A stretch of 64,000 nt of DNA from assembly GCA_021740915.1 (NCBI GenBank), contig JAIOYW010000018.1, positions 22,929 through 86,928 on the forward strand, read 5' to 3'. Position 1 is the first letter of the stretch. Every line of letters starts with the position of its first letter. Below the pieces are notes generated by a model. The model worked only from the letters and a program-made list of their open reading frames with translations. It ran no database searches and was not told the DNA's origin. The stretch comes from Ignavibacteriales bacterium. Its GTDB lineage: Bacteria; Bacteroidota; Ignavibacteria; Ignavibacteriales; Melioribacteraceae. Position numbers and translations under genes: made by a program. Shown piece by piece: positions 7,152-17,600 of the stretch.

Positions 7152-9695
7152 ATGAATAGAATAATAATATTTAAGGGAAATCAAATATATAAATTAATTT
7201 CTATTTGCTTTTCAGGCAAATTTTCGTCGTTATATGGGTTTTTAATACTTCTGCTTCTCAATACTGAAATTTGCTTTTCTCAGGATTTTTCTATTCACCG
7301 CCTTCATCAGGAGGAATTTGGTTCACAATTTAAAATCGAGAGGAGTAAGTTTGATGATATTCCAATCATCCCATTGCAGGAAAATCACAAAAGGACCGGT
7401 GAAAAAAAGGTTTTTGGTTATCTGCCAGATTGGGAATATGGATCAGGCACACACAATTTCATCAGGTACGATTTACTAACACATATAGCATGTTTTGATT
7501 TTTCGGTTTCATCAAATGGCTCCGTTTCGAATCCATCGTACTGGCCCTGGACTGATGTTATCAACACTGCTCATAATAACGGAGTCAAAACAATACTCTG
7601 TGTGGTGAATTTTAATAAAGATGATATCCGTGCCATTATAACAAATGAAACAGTTAAAATGACACTTTTTAATAATCTCAAAACTAAAATTATTGCATAC
7701 CAATTTGATGGTGTCAATATCGATTTTGAAGGATTATATAACGATGATAAAGGTATTAGAATAAATTCATTTATGTCGGATCTGAAGCAATGGTTCGAAA
7801 CCGAAATTCCCGGACTTGAAATCTCTTTCGCCGGTCCCGCTGTAAATTGGGGGAATTATTGGGATTTGGGCGGATTAGCAGAGGCTTGTGATTATATTTT
7901 TATTATGGGATACTCTTTCTGGGGTTCCTGGTCTTCCACATCAGGACCGTGTTCACCTCTTTCGGGTGGAACATATAATATTACCAACACTATCCTTTCA
8001 CAATATGGAACTGTAACTTCACAATATCCCGGGAAACTGATCCTGGGTGTTCCTTATTATGGACTGCAATGGAAAACAGAAACTCAGAATCCGGGTTCAC
8101 CTGTTATCAGTTACGTTGCTTCAACAAGATTGAAAAATTCTATTCCCCTGGCTCAGCAATATGGATATCTTTGGTCAACCACTTATAAAACTCCATGGTA
8201 TCGTTATAATAATGGGACATGGAATCAGGTATGGTTCGACGATGATTCAAGTCTGGGATTAAAATACGATCTGGCTGCTCAAAAAAATCTTTTGGGAATT
8301 GGAATGTGGGCACTCGGATATGACGCAGGGATAAATGATTTATGGCAGACAATCTCTGATTATCTTGGAAACAGCGTGATTTTACCTCCTGATCCCCCGG
8401 AATGGATTATTGCCGAAATAGTTGATAATGTGAATTTAAAAATAAGTTCAGAACTTTCAGACAACTCAAAAGGAATAAAAATAGTTTATGGAACCGATGC
8501 GGAAAATTTGACTGACAGTCTTGAAGTTACCGGAGAAGAGTTAGTTATTGAAAATATCACACCTAATAACTTAATTTTTGTGAAGGCTTGTTCCTGGAAC
8601 GATTTTGGTTACTCAGACTACTCAGAACTATTAGCTGCCGGTATGAGCACAGGTGAACAGAATGCACTTCTGGTTTATGGTTTTGACCGGATTTCAGGCG
8701 TAGAAAACTTAAAAGACCACATTAAAAATTATGCCCCCATTCTTACTGAGCGCGGAATTCATTACTCCTCGGCATCCAATGAGGCAATTATTTCAGGTAA
8801 TTTACAATCTGCTGATTACGATAATATAATTTGGATTCTCGGTGAAGAGAGTACTGCTGATATAACTTTAAATGAAGCAGAGCAAGCTTTCCTAATTGAG
8901 TATTTAAAAAATGGCGGCAATTTATTTATTACCGGTTCAGAAATTGGCTGGGATCTCGGAAGAACGAATTCATCTTCATTACAGGATATCTTTTTCTACA
9001 ATAATTTTCTGAAGGCAGTTTACGTAACTGATGCTCCGCTTAATCAGTCATCATTTTTCTTTGAGACGGAACCAGCAATTGGATCAGTTTTTGACTTCGA
9101 TAATCTAACATTTGGAGATGGAAGCAATGGCAGTTATACCGTAGAATGGCCCGATGCAATCTCCCCATTTTCGGGAGCTTCACCCGCAATGATTTATTCC
9201 GGTGTAAATCCAATACCAAATGGATATGCAGGTGTTTCATACGAGGGAATATTCCCTGATGGCAACTCTGTTGGAAAAGTTATTTATTTGTCCTTTCCTT
9301 TTGAAACAATTGTATCTGATTCAATAAAAAAAGTAATAATGAGCCAGGTATTTGATTTCTTTGATTCCCCGTCTTATGTTTCGATCGGAGAGATTATTCC
9401 CGAAATATTTTCAGTGTCCGACAATTATCCCAATCCGTTTAATAGCAACACGAATTTTGTTCTAAATCTTACTTCTGAATCTGAAGTTACGATGAAAATT
9501 ATTAATATCACCGGAGAAGAACTTTTCCAAAGTGATTTTGGAATAAAACCTCCAGGTAAATCTATACTACACTTGAATTTGTCCATGTATAAAAGAAATA
9601 ATTTTCCTTCCGGTATCTATTTTGCTCTATTTAATATAAAAACTGCGGATAAGCAGATGATAAACGTTTCAAAAAAAATAATTTTATTGAAATAA
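7152..9695 (+). CDS. Secreted GH18 glycosidase with FN3, GATase-like and T9SS type A C-terminal domains
   Basis: The 847-residue protein has a signal segment (hydrophobic core about residues 28-40, ending CFSQ), then a GH18 barrel at about 70-405. The active-site strand is FDGVNIDFEG with Glu193 as catalytic acid. Asn189 replaces the second Asp of the chitinase DxxDxDxE motif, as in SleL/YaaH-type peptidoglycan N-acetylglucosaminidases. An FN3-like linker covers about 415-500, and a GATase-like module about 504-737 contains TGSEIGWDLG. The C-terminal 90 residues, starting NYPNPFN, are a T9SS type A sorting domain, so the protein is probably carried to the surface or released. It heads a four-gene operon with cell-wall peptidase candidates. 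I infer a peptidoglycan or chitin-like substrate; the specificity is not proven. Confidence 0.85.
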   Translation: MNRIIIFKGNQIYKLISICFSGKFSSLYGFLILLLLNTEICFSQDFSIHRLHQEEFGSQFKIERSKFDDIPIIPLQENHKRTGEKKVFGYLPDWEYGSGTHNFIRYDLLTHIACFDFSVSSNGSVSNPSYWPWTDVINTAHNNGVKTILCVVNFNKDDIRAIITNETVKMTLFNNLKTKIIAYQFDGVNIDFEGLYNDDKGIRINSFMSDLKQWFETEIPGLEISFAGPAVNWGNYWDLGGLAEACDYIFIMGYSFWGSWSSTSGPCSPLSGGTYNITNTILSQYGTVTSQYPGKLILGVPYYGLQWKTETQNPGSPVISYVASTRLKNSIPLAQQYGYLWSTTYKTPWYRYNNGTWNQVWFDDDSSLGLKYDLAAQKNLLGIGMWALGYDAGINDLWQTISDYLGNSVILPPDPPEWIIAEIVDNVNLKISSELSDNSKGIKIVYGTDAENLTDSLEVTGEELVIENITPNNLIFVKACSWNDFGYSDYSELLAAGMSTGEQNALLVYGFDRISGVENLKDHIKNYAPILTERGIHYSSASNEAIISGNLQSADYDNIIWILGEESTADITLNEAEQAFLIEYLKNGGNLFITGSEIGWDLGRTNSSSLQDIFFYNNFLKAVYVTDAPLNQSSFFFETEPAIGSVFDFDNLTFGDGSNGSYTVEWPDAISPFSGASPAMIYSGVNPIPNGYAGVSYEGIFPDGNSVGKVIYLSFPFETIVSDSIKKVIMSQVFDFFDSPSYVSIGEIIPEIFSVSDNYPNPFNSNTNFVLNLTSESEVTMKIINITGEELFQSDFGIKPPGKSILHLNLSMYKRNNFPSGIYFALFNIKTADKQMINVSKKIILLK

Positions 9696-9710
9696 TTATA
9701 AGGTAATGAA

Positions 9711-11135
9711 ATGTTGAGGACTCTATTCTTATTGCTTTTGTTTTTATCAATCAATATGCAGGGACAGGAAATGCAGAAAATAAAATTATTGATTGAAAAT
9801 GGTGAGTTTTCAGAAGCTAAACTATTAATTGATAGTCTGCTGATTCTTCCTGAAATTGCTGAAACAAATAAATTAAATCTCAGATTTGAACTGGAAAGAA
9901 TGGAGCGTATCAAATTAGATTTTAGACGATCTGATGCTGATGTCCTTGAGTACATCAGACGATTCTATCCTCAGGCAGATAATACCTTATTATCGAAATT
10001 TGAGCAGGATCTGAGTCTCGAAAATATGATTATTGACAACAAAAAATATTACTTTAACCGCTCTGCTCCAAATCTATTCAGGATCAACCCGGAAGCGAGA
10101 AAAAGAAAAATTGAAGTCGAGGGAGAAACCACTGACCAGCTTGATATCTTCCTTGAAAAATATTTACCCGGTGTATTTGCTGACGTGAAAAACACTTCTA
10201 AAAAATATACTCATTCGATTGATTTTGTCCTTGATTATACAATAACTCTCGATAAAGATGTGGTTCCTGATGGTGAAACTGTTCGCTGCTGGTTACCATA
10301 CGCAAATGAAAATCCGGAACGGCAGGAAAATGTGAAACTAATTAGTGCAAATGCAGATAATTATATTATCTCACCGGAAAATTATGACCACAGAACAATA
10401 TACATGGAAAAAACTGCAATTAAAGGGCAGCCGACTGTTTTTAACATAAAATTCAGTTATACATCCTATGGTGAGTGGAACTCGATCATGCCTGAAAAAG
10501 TACTTCCTTATAATTCTTCAACTGACGAGTATAAACATTACACTGCACAGAGGTTGCCGCACATCGAGTTTACAAAAAGGATAAAAGAACTTGGTGGCAA
10601 ACTAAAAGGCAATGAAAAAAATCCTTATCTGATCGCAAAAAATATCTTTAGTTGGATTAATGAAAATATTCCCTGGGCTGGAGCGCGTGAATATTCAACA
10701 CTATATAATATACCTGAATACAGTCTTGTAAACGGACATGGCGACTGTGGAATCAAAACACTCTTATTTATTACACTGTGTCGTTATAATGGAATTCCTG
10801 CTAGGTGGCAGTCAGGGTGGATGTTGCATCCCGGAGAGACCAATCTGCATGATTGGGGCGAATTCTATCTTGAAGGTTATGGATGGTTGCCTGTTGATCA
10901 GTCTTTCGGATTAACTAATTCTGATGTTGATGATGTCCGTTATTTCTTTTTAGGCGGTATGGACCCTTACAGATTAATTGTAAATACGGACTATACACAG
11001 CCATTGTACCCCGTTAAAGTATTCCCCAGAAGCGAAACAGTTGATTTTCAGAGAGGAGAACTGGAATGGAGAGGAGGGAATATTTATTTTGACAAATGGG
11101 ATTATACGATGAAAGTATTCAGCAAGGAAAAATGA
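9711..11135 (+). CDS. Exported transglutaminase-like (papain-fold) protein
   Basis: The 474-residue protein has a signal peptide (MLRTLFLLLLFLSINMQGQ), a helical N-terminal region, a beta-rich middle (about 170-270), and a transglutaminase-like core. The catalytic triad is visible: Cys346 in GHGDCGIKTLLF, His380 in NLHDWGEFY, and an Asp in GWLPVDQSFG near 395. Bacterial members of this superfamily are mostly cysteine peptidases or amidases rather than crosslinking enzymes. AAGG lies just before the ATG, 15 bp after the GH18 stop. The gene sits between the glycosidase and a D,D-carboxypeptidase, so a role in cleaving peptide material from the wall is likely but inferred. Confidence 0.82.
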   Translation: MLRTLFLLLLFLSINMQGQEMQKIKLLIENGEFSEAKLLIDSLLILPEIAETNKLNLRFELERMERIKLDFRRSDADVLEYIRRFYPQADNTLLSKFEQDLSLENMIIDNKKYYFNRSAPNLFRINPEARKRKIEVEGETTDQLDIFLEKYLPGVFADVKNTSKKYTHSIDFVLDYTITLDKDVVPDGETVRCWLPYANENPERQENVKLISANADNYIISPENYDHRTIYMEKTAIKGQPTVFNIKFSYTSYGEWNSIMPEKVLPYNSSTDEYKHYTAQRLPHIEFTKRIKELGGKLKGNEKNPYLIAKNIFSWINENIPWAGAREYSTLYNIPEYSLVNGHGDCGIKTLLFITLCRYNGIPARWQSGWMLHPGETNLHDWGEFYLEGYGWLPVDQSFGLTNSDVDDVRYFFLGGMDPYRLIVNTDYTQPLYPVKVFPRSETVDFQRGELEWRGGNIYFDKWDYTMKVFSKEK

Positions 11136-11138
11136 TCT

Positions 11139-11918
11139 GTGGAAAATCTTCTCATTCTATTTCTCTTCTTCCTTGTTATTGTTGCACTGACATATTTTCT
11201 TCCACCAGATTTAAAGAAGTTAATTTGGTTACATAGAATTATTGTCCGGTCTCTGAACAGGAAATTTGAAAGTAAATTAATTAAACTTGAAGATAAAGAT
11301 CGAATAATAATTAAGCAGCAAGAATTGATGGATAGTTTAAATGCGATTGAGAAGAAAATAGCACTTTCAATCCTGGAGATCGCCAGAAGTAAAACAGGTA
11401 TTAAAGGTAAATTTTATTCTTTAGATATTCCAGAAGACCTGATACCTATCCCTTCAGTTAAATTCAGAGATTCGAACCGGGAAAGTGGCATTCAATATCT
11501 GCCAGCACACGTTCATACAGACTTTAATAAAATGCAGGAATCAATTCTTTCCGAAACCAGTCTTCCTATCCATGTCGATTCCGGATACCGTTCACCCGGC
11601 AGGCAGACTTATTTATTTTTCAAGTACCTTGCAGAGGATAATGCATTTAGTATTAAAGAAAATGTCAAATGGATCGCTATTCCAGGGTTCAGTGAACATT
11701 CGCACCCCATAAATACCGCCGTTGATATTGCAAATGATTTTGGAATAAACGGATTTAGCGAAGGGCAGTCAGGAAAAGATTTTGAAAAACTCGATGAGTA
11801 TTCATGGCTTACCAGGAACGCCTCTAAATATAATTTTTATATGTCATTTCCTGAAAACAATGACCAGGGAATTTCCTTTGAGCCTTGGCATTGGCATTGG
11901 GAACAAAAAGGGTCCTAA
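11139..11918 (+). CDS. Membrane-anchored M15 D,D-carboxypeptidase (VanY type)
   Basis: The 259-residue protein has one N-terminal membrane helix (residues 4-22) and an M15B peptidase domain. Visible motifs are HVDSGYRSPGRQTYLF, the zinc-binding block SEHSHPINTAVD with His189 and Asp196 as likely ligands, and FEPWHWHWE supplying the catalytic Glu and third His ligand. Asn192 stands where SxHxxGxAxD usually has Gly. Such enzymes trim the terminal D-Ala from stem peptides. The start is GTG at 11139, three bases after the previous stop, and the next gene starts one base after its stop, so it is firmly inside an operon. Confidence 0.87.
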   Translation: MENLLILFLFFLVIVALTYFLPPDLKKLIWLHRIIVRSLNRKFESKLIKLEDKDRIIIKQQELMDSLNAIEKKIALSILEIARSKTGIKGKFYSLDIPEDLIPIPSVKFRDSNRESGIQYLPAHVHTDFNKMQESILSETSLPIHVDSGYRSPGRQTYLFFKYLAEDNAFSIKENVKWIAIPGFSEHSHPINTAVDIANDFGINGFSEGQSGKDFEKLDEYSWLTRNASKYNFYMSFPENNDQGISFEPWHWHWEQKGS

Positions 11919-11919
11919 T

Positions 11920-13932
11920 ATGAAAAATATCTTTTTGACAGGATTTTTATTAATTTCTATTCTCAGAGCACAAGACTTTGTCGGTGTCGATTACTTCATC
12001 AGTCTCGGTATTGATCAAAAAGTGATGCCGGGCGCAGCATATGCTTTCGGTAATGCAGAAAAAAATGTTTTCGTGAATTCCTACGGAAACTTTACTTATG
12101 ATAAAGATTCAAAAACTGTAGAAAACAGTGATCTTTTTGACCTTGCTTCTCTTACAAAAGTTATTGCCACTACTTCATGTGTAATGAAATTATTTGAACA
12201 GGGAAAATTAGATATTGAGAAACCGGTTGCCCATTATCTTCCCGACTTTGCTTCCAATAATAAAGATTCTATCCTAGTTCGAAATCTTCTTCTTCATAAT
12301 GGAGGTTTGCCTCCCTATTATACACCAAAGCAGGGACAGAGCAGAGAGAGCATAATTGATTCGGTTCTGAATATTAAAATTGCATATTCTAAAGGGATAA
12401 AAACAGTATATTCCTGCCTTAATTTTGTGACACTTATGTTAATCGTTGAAAAAATTTCGGGGATATCCCAACCGGAATTCTTCAGACAGAATATTGCACT
12501 GCCTCTGAATATGTTAAATACGATATATATTCCTGATGAACAGATAAAAAATCAATGTCTGCCCACAACTCCGGAATTGCAGGGTATCGTTCACGATCCG
12601 CTTGCAAGAGGTCTGCTCGGACATTCCGGCAATGCCGGATTATTCAGTAATATTACTGATTTAGCCCTTTTCGCCAGAATGATGCTGAATAAGGGCACTT
12701 TAGACGGCATCCAAATATTTAAACCTGAAACTGTAGAACAATTCACGACAGTTTATTCCACCTCTTCCTCAAGGGGTTTAGGATGGGATACAAATATTCG
12801 TCTCGATCAGTCATGTGGCCCGCTTTTCTCAACTCATGCATTCGGGCATACCGGATATACGGGGACTTCAATATGGATTGATCCGGATGCTGAAATATTT
12901 GCAATCTTCCTCACTAACCGGGTATATCCTAATGATGAAAGTAATATCTCCGGTATTCGCAGAACGGTTAACAGCACCGCATGGGAGGCTTATTTCCGAA
13001 TTCCGCCTCAACCCAAAATTTTATCTCTCATAAAATCTAATTCTGAAATAGTATTGAATTTCACTTCCAATCCGGAGATCGGGGTTTCTGATTCGACCGA
13101 AATATACAGGGTAAACGGGGAGGAATTTGAGCTAATAGAAACTGCTCGTTCCGGTGAAATTATTAGTTTCAGTTCAGTAACCAATTCTGAAACAACTGAA
13201 TTTGCAGTCAGAAACATTCGGGACTCATCTTCAAGTAATTTTTCAGATATATTTTCGGTAAGAGGAGAAACTCCTGATGTGCTTATCATTGATGGCGCGG
13301 ATATCAGGTCTGCTGATACTGAAAATTTTAACCGATGCCTGACAAATATCAGCTCAGCGCTACCTGATGATTTTTCATATAGGATGATTTATCTCTCCGA
13401 ACTACCAAATTATCCTCCTATTCAAAATCAACTGATTATCTTTGTATTTAGCGATGATAATACACCTGAAGAGACATTCACAAAGGAGTATCAGGATATT
13501 TTCAGCGGGATTCTTGAGTCAGGTGGCAAGATTATTGTGACTGGTTCAGAAATAGGATGGGCGCTCGGCAAGAGACCTCAAACGCAGGAGAATCTTGATT
13601 TTTATCAGACGAAATTATTTGCAAATTTTATTGCGGATAAAGCAGGCAGTTTTAATCTTATTGGCGAAAAGGGGACAATACTTGAAGGTTTTTCCGGAAC
13701 ATTTTCCACAGAAAATGATATTTATATCTCTGGTTTCCCTGATGTAATTACTCCAACGAACGGAGCAGATATTGTTCTAAGATATTCAGAAGATGAGCCA
13801 GCAGCCTTATGTTACAGAAATGAATCAGCAGGTTTAATTTATTTAGCCTTCCCATTTGAAACAGTTACCGGAAAAGAGAACAGAAAGTTTTTGATGAGCA
13901 GGTTGATAGACTTACTTGAGTTTAAAAAATAA
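11920..13932 (+). CDS. Secreted class C beta-lactamase-like serine hydrolase with FN3 and GATase-like C-terminal module
   Basis: The 671-residue protein starts with a signal peptide (MKNIFLTGFLLISILRAQ). The ATG at 11920 follows the vanY stop by one base; a longer reading frame from 11782 lies wholly inside vanY. The catalytic domain (about 25-365) has Ser77-x-x-Lys80 in LASLTKV, Tyr164-Ser-Cys in place of the YxN motif, and HTGYTG. An FN3-like linker covers about 370-445. The last 220 residues match the middle module of the GH18 protein upstream, including the TGSEIGWALG motif at 540. There is no T9SS domain at the C-terminus. Likely roles are D-aminopeptidase, esterase or amidase on wall fragments. 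The YSC motif makes drug beta-lactamase activity less likely. Confidence 0.83.
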   Translation: MKNIFLTGFLLISILRAQDFVGVDYFISLGIDQKVMPGAAYAFGNAEKNVFVNSYGNFTYDKDSKTVENSDLFDLASLTKVIATTSCVMKLFEQGKLDIEKPVAHYLPDFASNNKDSILVRNLLLHNGGLPPYYTPKQGQSRESIIDSVLNIKIAYSKGIKTVYSCLNFVTLMLIVEKISGISQPEFFRQNIALPLNMLNTIYIPDEQIKNQCLPTTPELQGIVHDPLARGLLGHSGNAGLFSNITDLALFARMMLNKGTLDGIQIFKPETVEQFTTVYSTSSSRGLGWDTNIRLDQSCGPLFSTHAFGHTGYTGTSIWIDPDAEIFAIFLTNRVYPNDESNISGIRRTVNSTAWEAYFRIPPQPKILSLIKSNSEIVLNFTSNPEIGVSDSTEIYRVNGEEFELIETARSGEIISFSSVTNSETTEFAVRNIRDSSSSNFSDIFSVRGETPDVLIIDGADIRSADTENFNRCLTNISSALPDDFSYRMIYLSELPNYPPIQNQLIIFVFSDDNTPEETFTKEYQDIFSGILESGGKIIVTGSEIGWALGKRPQTQENLDFYQTKLFANFIADKAGSFNLIGEKGTILEGFSGTFSTENDIYISGFPDVITPTNGADIVLRYSEDEPAALCYRNESAGLIYLAFPFETVTGKENRKFLMSRLIDLLEFKK

Positions 13933-13950
13933 ACTGTAGGCAGATTCTGA

Positions 13951-14568
13951 CTAAAACATATAAGCTTTGCACTTACTATTAATATCATCAAAAATATTAC
14001 AGGCAAAATTATCTGGTGCTCTTCCGGCAAGAGGGAGTATATTTGGGTTTGAGGGATATGTCAGCCCGTTAAAGATCATCTTTTTAAGATTTCCCTTGCC
14101 ACGGATAAAAATGTCAAGCCAGCCATTAGTCGAATAATAACTAAGATATAATGGAGGACGGATTTCGGTGAATCTCGTAATCACCTTGAAATCCTGACTT
14201 AATAATAGTATGGAACAACCACCATCCCGGCAAAAAAACGGGGAAATAAATCTGACAAAATATTCTTCCTTCTTGTCATGATTTAAATCTACTTTATATA
14301 ATTGATATTTCCGGTCATTTTTTGTCAGGAAGGGCAACTCGTTTTTTAGATAATCCTCCCTGAGAAAAGTTGATAATAAGGCTGCCAATGAATCATCAAT
14401 GGACTCAAAAACGAATTGACTTTCAGACTCGGGATATAAATCCTTCTCAGAAAGGATTTTTTGCATCGCTTCTTCCTTTTGTTTTTCACAACCCAGTCTG
14501 GTCAGGATAAGAATTACAATTATCAAACCGGAAAGTCTTCTAATTATTGCAGTTTTATTAACCACCAA
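13951..14568 (-). CDS. Hypothetical lipoprotein with a Ca-loop-like DLNHDKKEE motif
   Basis: About 205 residues with a basic start, a hydrophobic stretch and a lipobox ending LTRLGCEKQ. I did not recognise the family. The mature part contains YKVDLNHDKKEEYFVRF, which resembles the calcium loops of FG-GAP/VCBS-like repeats, followed by FFCRDGGCSILLL, where two cysteines may form a disulphide. The start codon is TTG at 14568 or GTG at 14565; there is no ATG before the lipobox. The start lies 43 bp after the carB stop on the same strand, so it may be read from the carAB transcript. It converges with the serine hydrolase gene, leaving only 18 bp. Confidence 0.65.
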   Translation of the reverse strand: MVVNKTAIIRRLSGLIIVILILTRLGCEKQKEEAMQKILSEKDLYPESESQFVFESIDDSLAALLSTFLREDYLKNELPFLTKNDRKYQLYKVDLNHDKKEEYFVRFISPFFCRDGGCSILLLSQDFKVITRFTEIRPPLYLSYYSTNGWLDIFIRGKGNLKKMIFNGLTYPSNPNILPLAGRAPDNFACNIFDDINSKCKAYMF

Positions 14569-14611
14569 CTTTATTCTATTATTTCATATACTTTTTTTCG
14601 AAAACTGTAAA

Positions 14612-17600
14612 TCAGGTACTTTGTATGTATTCATCCCATGATTTAATTTCTAAATTGTCAAGCGAAACAACACTGAGCGCCTCAGCAAGCCTCATTGCAA
14701 GTTGCCGGTTTGTAATCAATGGTATTTTATAATCAACCGCTGTCCGCCTGATAATATAATCGTTTGTTAATTCATCTTCCTGGAAGTTTTTCGGGATATT
14801 GATCACAAGATTTATTTTTCCCGATTTTAAATAATCCATCACATTACCCGAACCACCCTCAAGAGGCCATTTAAGTGTTTCCACAGGGATATCGTGTGAC
14901 GCCATAAATTTCGCAGTTCCTTTAGTGGCGAAAAAATTTACACCAAGTTTAAGAAACTTACGAGTACTTTCAAGCAGTTCAACCTTTGATTCTAACGAAC
15001 CGGAAGAAATGAGAATATTTTTCAACGGAAACTTAAAACCGACAGAAATCAAAGCTTTCAGAAAAGCTTCGGGAAAATCATCCCCGAAACATGCAACTTC
15101 TCCTGTGGATGCCATCTCCACCCCTGTTGTTGGGTCGGCGCCTTCAAGTCTGGTAAAAGAAAATTCCGGGGCTTTTACAGCAACATAATCTAAATCGAAT
15201 AAACCAATCAAGGATGGTTCCACTTTTTGTTCAAGAATTATCTTTGTTGCTGCTTCCACAAAATTATCATTCAGCGTTTTAGATACAAAAGGAAAACTTC
15301 TCGATGCTCTCAAATTACATTCAATAACTTTTACCTGGTTATCCCTCGCTATGAACTGAATATTAAAAGGGCCGGTGATAGCCAATGAAGAAGCTATTTT
15401 GGTGGAAATATGCTTTATCTGACGGATAGTTTCCAAATATGTTCTCTGTGGGGGCAGGACAAGAACCGCATCCCCGGAATGAACACCTGCATTCTCAACG
15501 TGCTCTGAAATTGCAAATCGTTTAATAACCCCATTATCGGCTACTCCATCAAATTCAAGCTCTTTGGCATTTTCAAGAAATTTGCTGATAACTGTCGGAA
15601 AATCCGGGGAGATATTAACTGCCCGCTGAAGAAATTTCAAAAGTTCATTATCATTTGAAGCAACAGCCATTGCAGCGCCGGAGAGGACATAAGACGGTCT
15701 TATAAGAACGGGATAACCTGCATAATTTGCGAAATTCAAAGCCTCCTCAATTGTTGTTAGTTTCCTCCAAAGTGGCTGCTCAATTTCAAGCTGATCTAAT
15801 AAATCTGAGAATTTACTTCTATCCTCAGCAAGATCTATCTTGTCCGGATGAGTCCCAAGCACCTTAAGATTTGCTTTATCGAGTTTCAGAGCCAGATTGT
15901 TTGCAACCTGACCAGCCATTGATATTATTACGCCCTTTGATTTTACTTTTTTATATATCTCACGAACTGTTTCAAGGCTAAGTTCATCAAAAAAAAGTAC
16001 ATCAAATTCATCATAATCAGTGCTGACAGTTTCCGGATTACAATTGATCATTATTGTATTGTAGCCACAATTTCTGGCGGTTTTTCCTGCGTTAACACAG
16101 CACCAGTCAAATTCAACTGAACTTCCAATTCTATAAGGACCTGAGCCGAGTATAATGACTGGCTTACGAAGTTTTAGGTCAGTATCATCCTTGTCGCAAT
16201 TGTAAGTCAGATACATATAATTGGTCTTTGCGGGGTATTCTGCTGCGAGTGTATCAATGTGAGTCGCAGCTGGAAATATCTTTTTCTTCACTCTAAGTGA
16301 ATATACATCTTGTTCCGTTGAATTGGTGAGAAGCGCGATCTGCTTGTCAGAAAAACCAAATTTTTTGGCTGAACGCAATCTTTCATCAGATAATTCATAA
16401 AGTGATTTCTGCGCTAACTCTTTCGATATATGGACTACATTATTGATTTTATGCAGAAACCATTTGTCGATGAATGTGAGTTTGTGAATAAAATCAATCG
16501 AATAACTATCCTGCAATGCCTTAACGATAGCTAATATTCTATCATCTGAAGGGTTTTTCAGCATCTCAACAACATCATACCCCGAATAGGGGCTATCATT
16601 GGCAACAAGCCCATTATAACCAATATCAAGCATCCGAAGCGCTTTCTGAAATGCTTCCTCAAACTTTCGGCCAATTGCCATCACTTCACCGACCGATTTC
16701 ATCGATGAACCGATATTTCTCTTAACATGCCGGAATTTTTTCAGGTCCCATCTTGGAATTTTGACTACGCAATAATCCATTGCCGGCTCAAAAAATGCAC
16801 TTGTCGTTTTTGTAATATTATTTTTTAATTCGAATAACCCATAACCAAGTGAAAGTTTTGAGGCGATAAATGCGAGAGGATATCCAGTGGCTTTTGACGC
16901 CAGGGCAGAACTTCTCGAGAGTCGTGCATTAACTTCTATTATCCTGTAATCCTCTGCTTCCGGACTCAGGGCATATTGAATATTACACTCACCCACGATT
17001 TTCAGATGGCGTATCACTTTGATTGCAACTTCACGGAGAAGATGATATTCTTTGTTCGAAAGTGTCTGGCTTGGAGCAACAACAATGCTTTCTCCTGTAT
17101 GAATGCCCATAGGGTCAAGATTTTCCATGTTGCACACGGTGATGCAATTATCATATCGATCACGAACAACTTCATACTCAATCTCTTTCCAGCCTTCAAG
17201 ATATTCTTCAACCAGAATCTGTGAAGCATAAGCCAGTGCCTTTTTTGCTTTTACTTTTACTTCTTTTTTAGAATAGCAGATACCTGAACCCAGCCCCCCT
17301 AATGCAAAAGCAATTCTTATAATTACCGGAAACCCTATTTCCTCTGCCACCCTGACTGCATTCTCTGGAGTACTAACAGCAATGCTGCGTGGATATTTCA
17401 CCCCGATCTCTTCGAGTCTCTGGTTAAATTTTTCTCGGTCTTCAGTGTCCATCAAAGTGCTAACCTGCGTTCCAAGCACCTTAACATCAAATCTTTCAAG
17501 TACGCCTTTTTTATGAAGTTCTATTCCACAGTTAAGAGCAGTCTGCCCCCCAAAACCAAGCAAAATCCCTTCAGGTTTCTCCTTCTCTATCACTTTTTCA

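Noticed and set aside
11782..11919. Longer start for the beta-lactamase-like hydrolase
   Set aside because: The extra 46 residues lie entirely within the vanY gene in another frame, and the ATG at 11920 is followed by a proper signal peptide.
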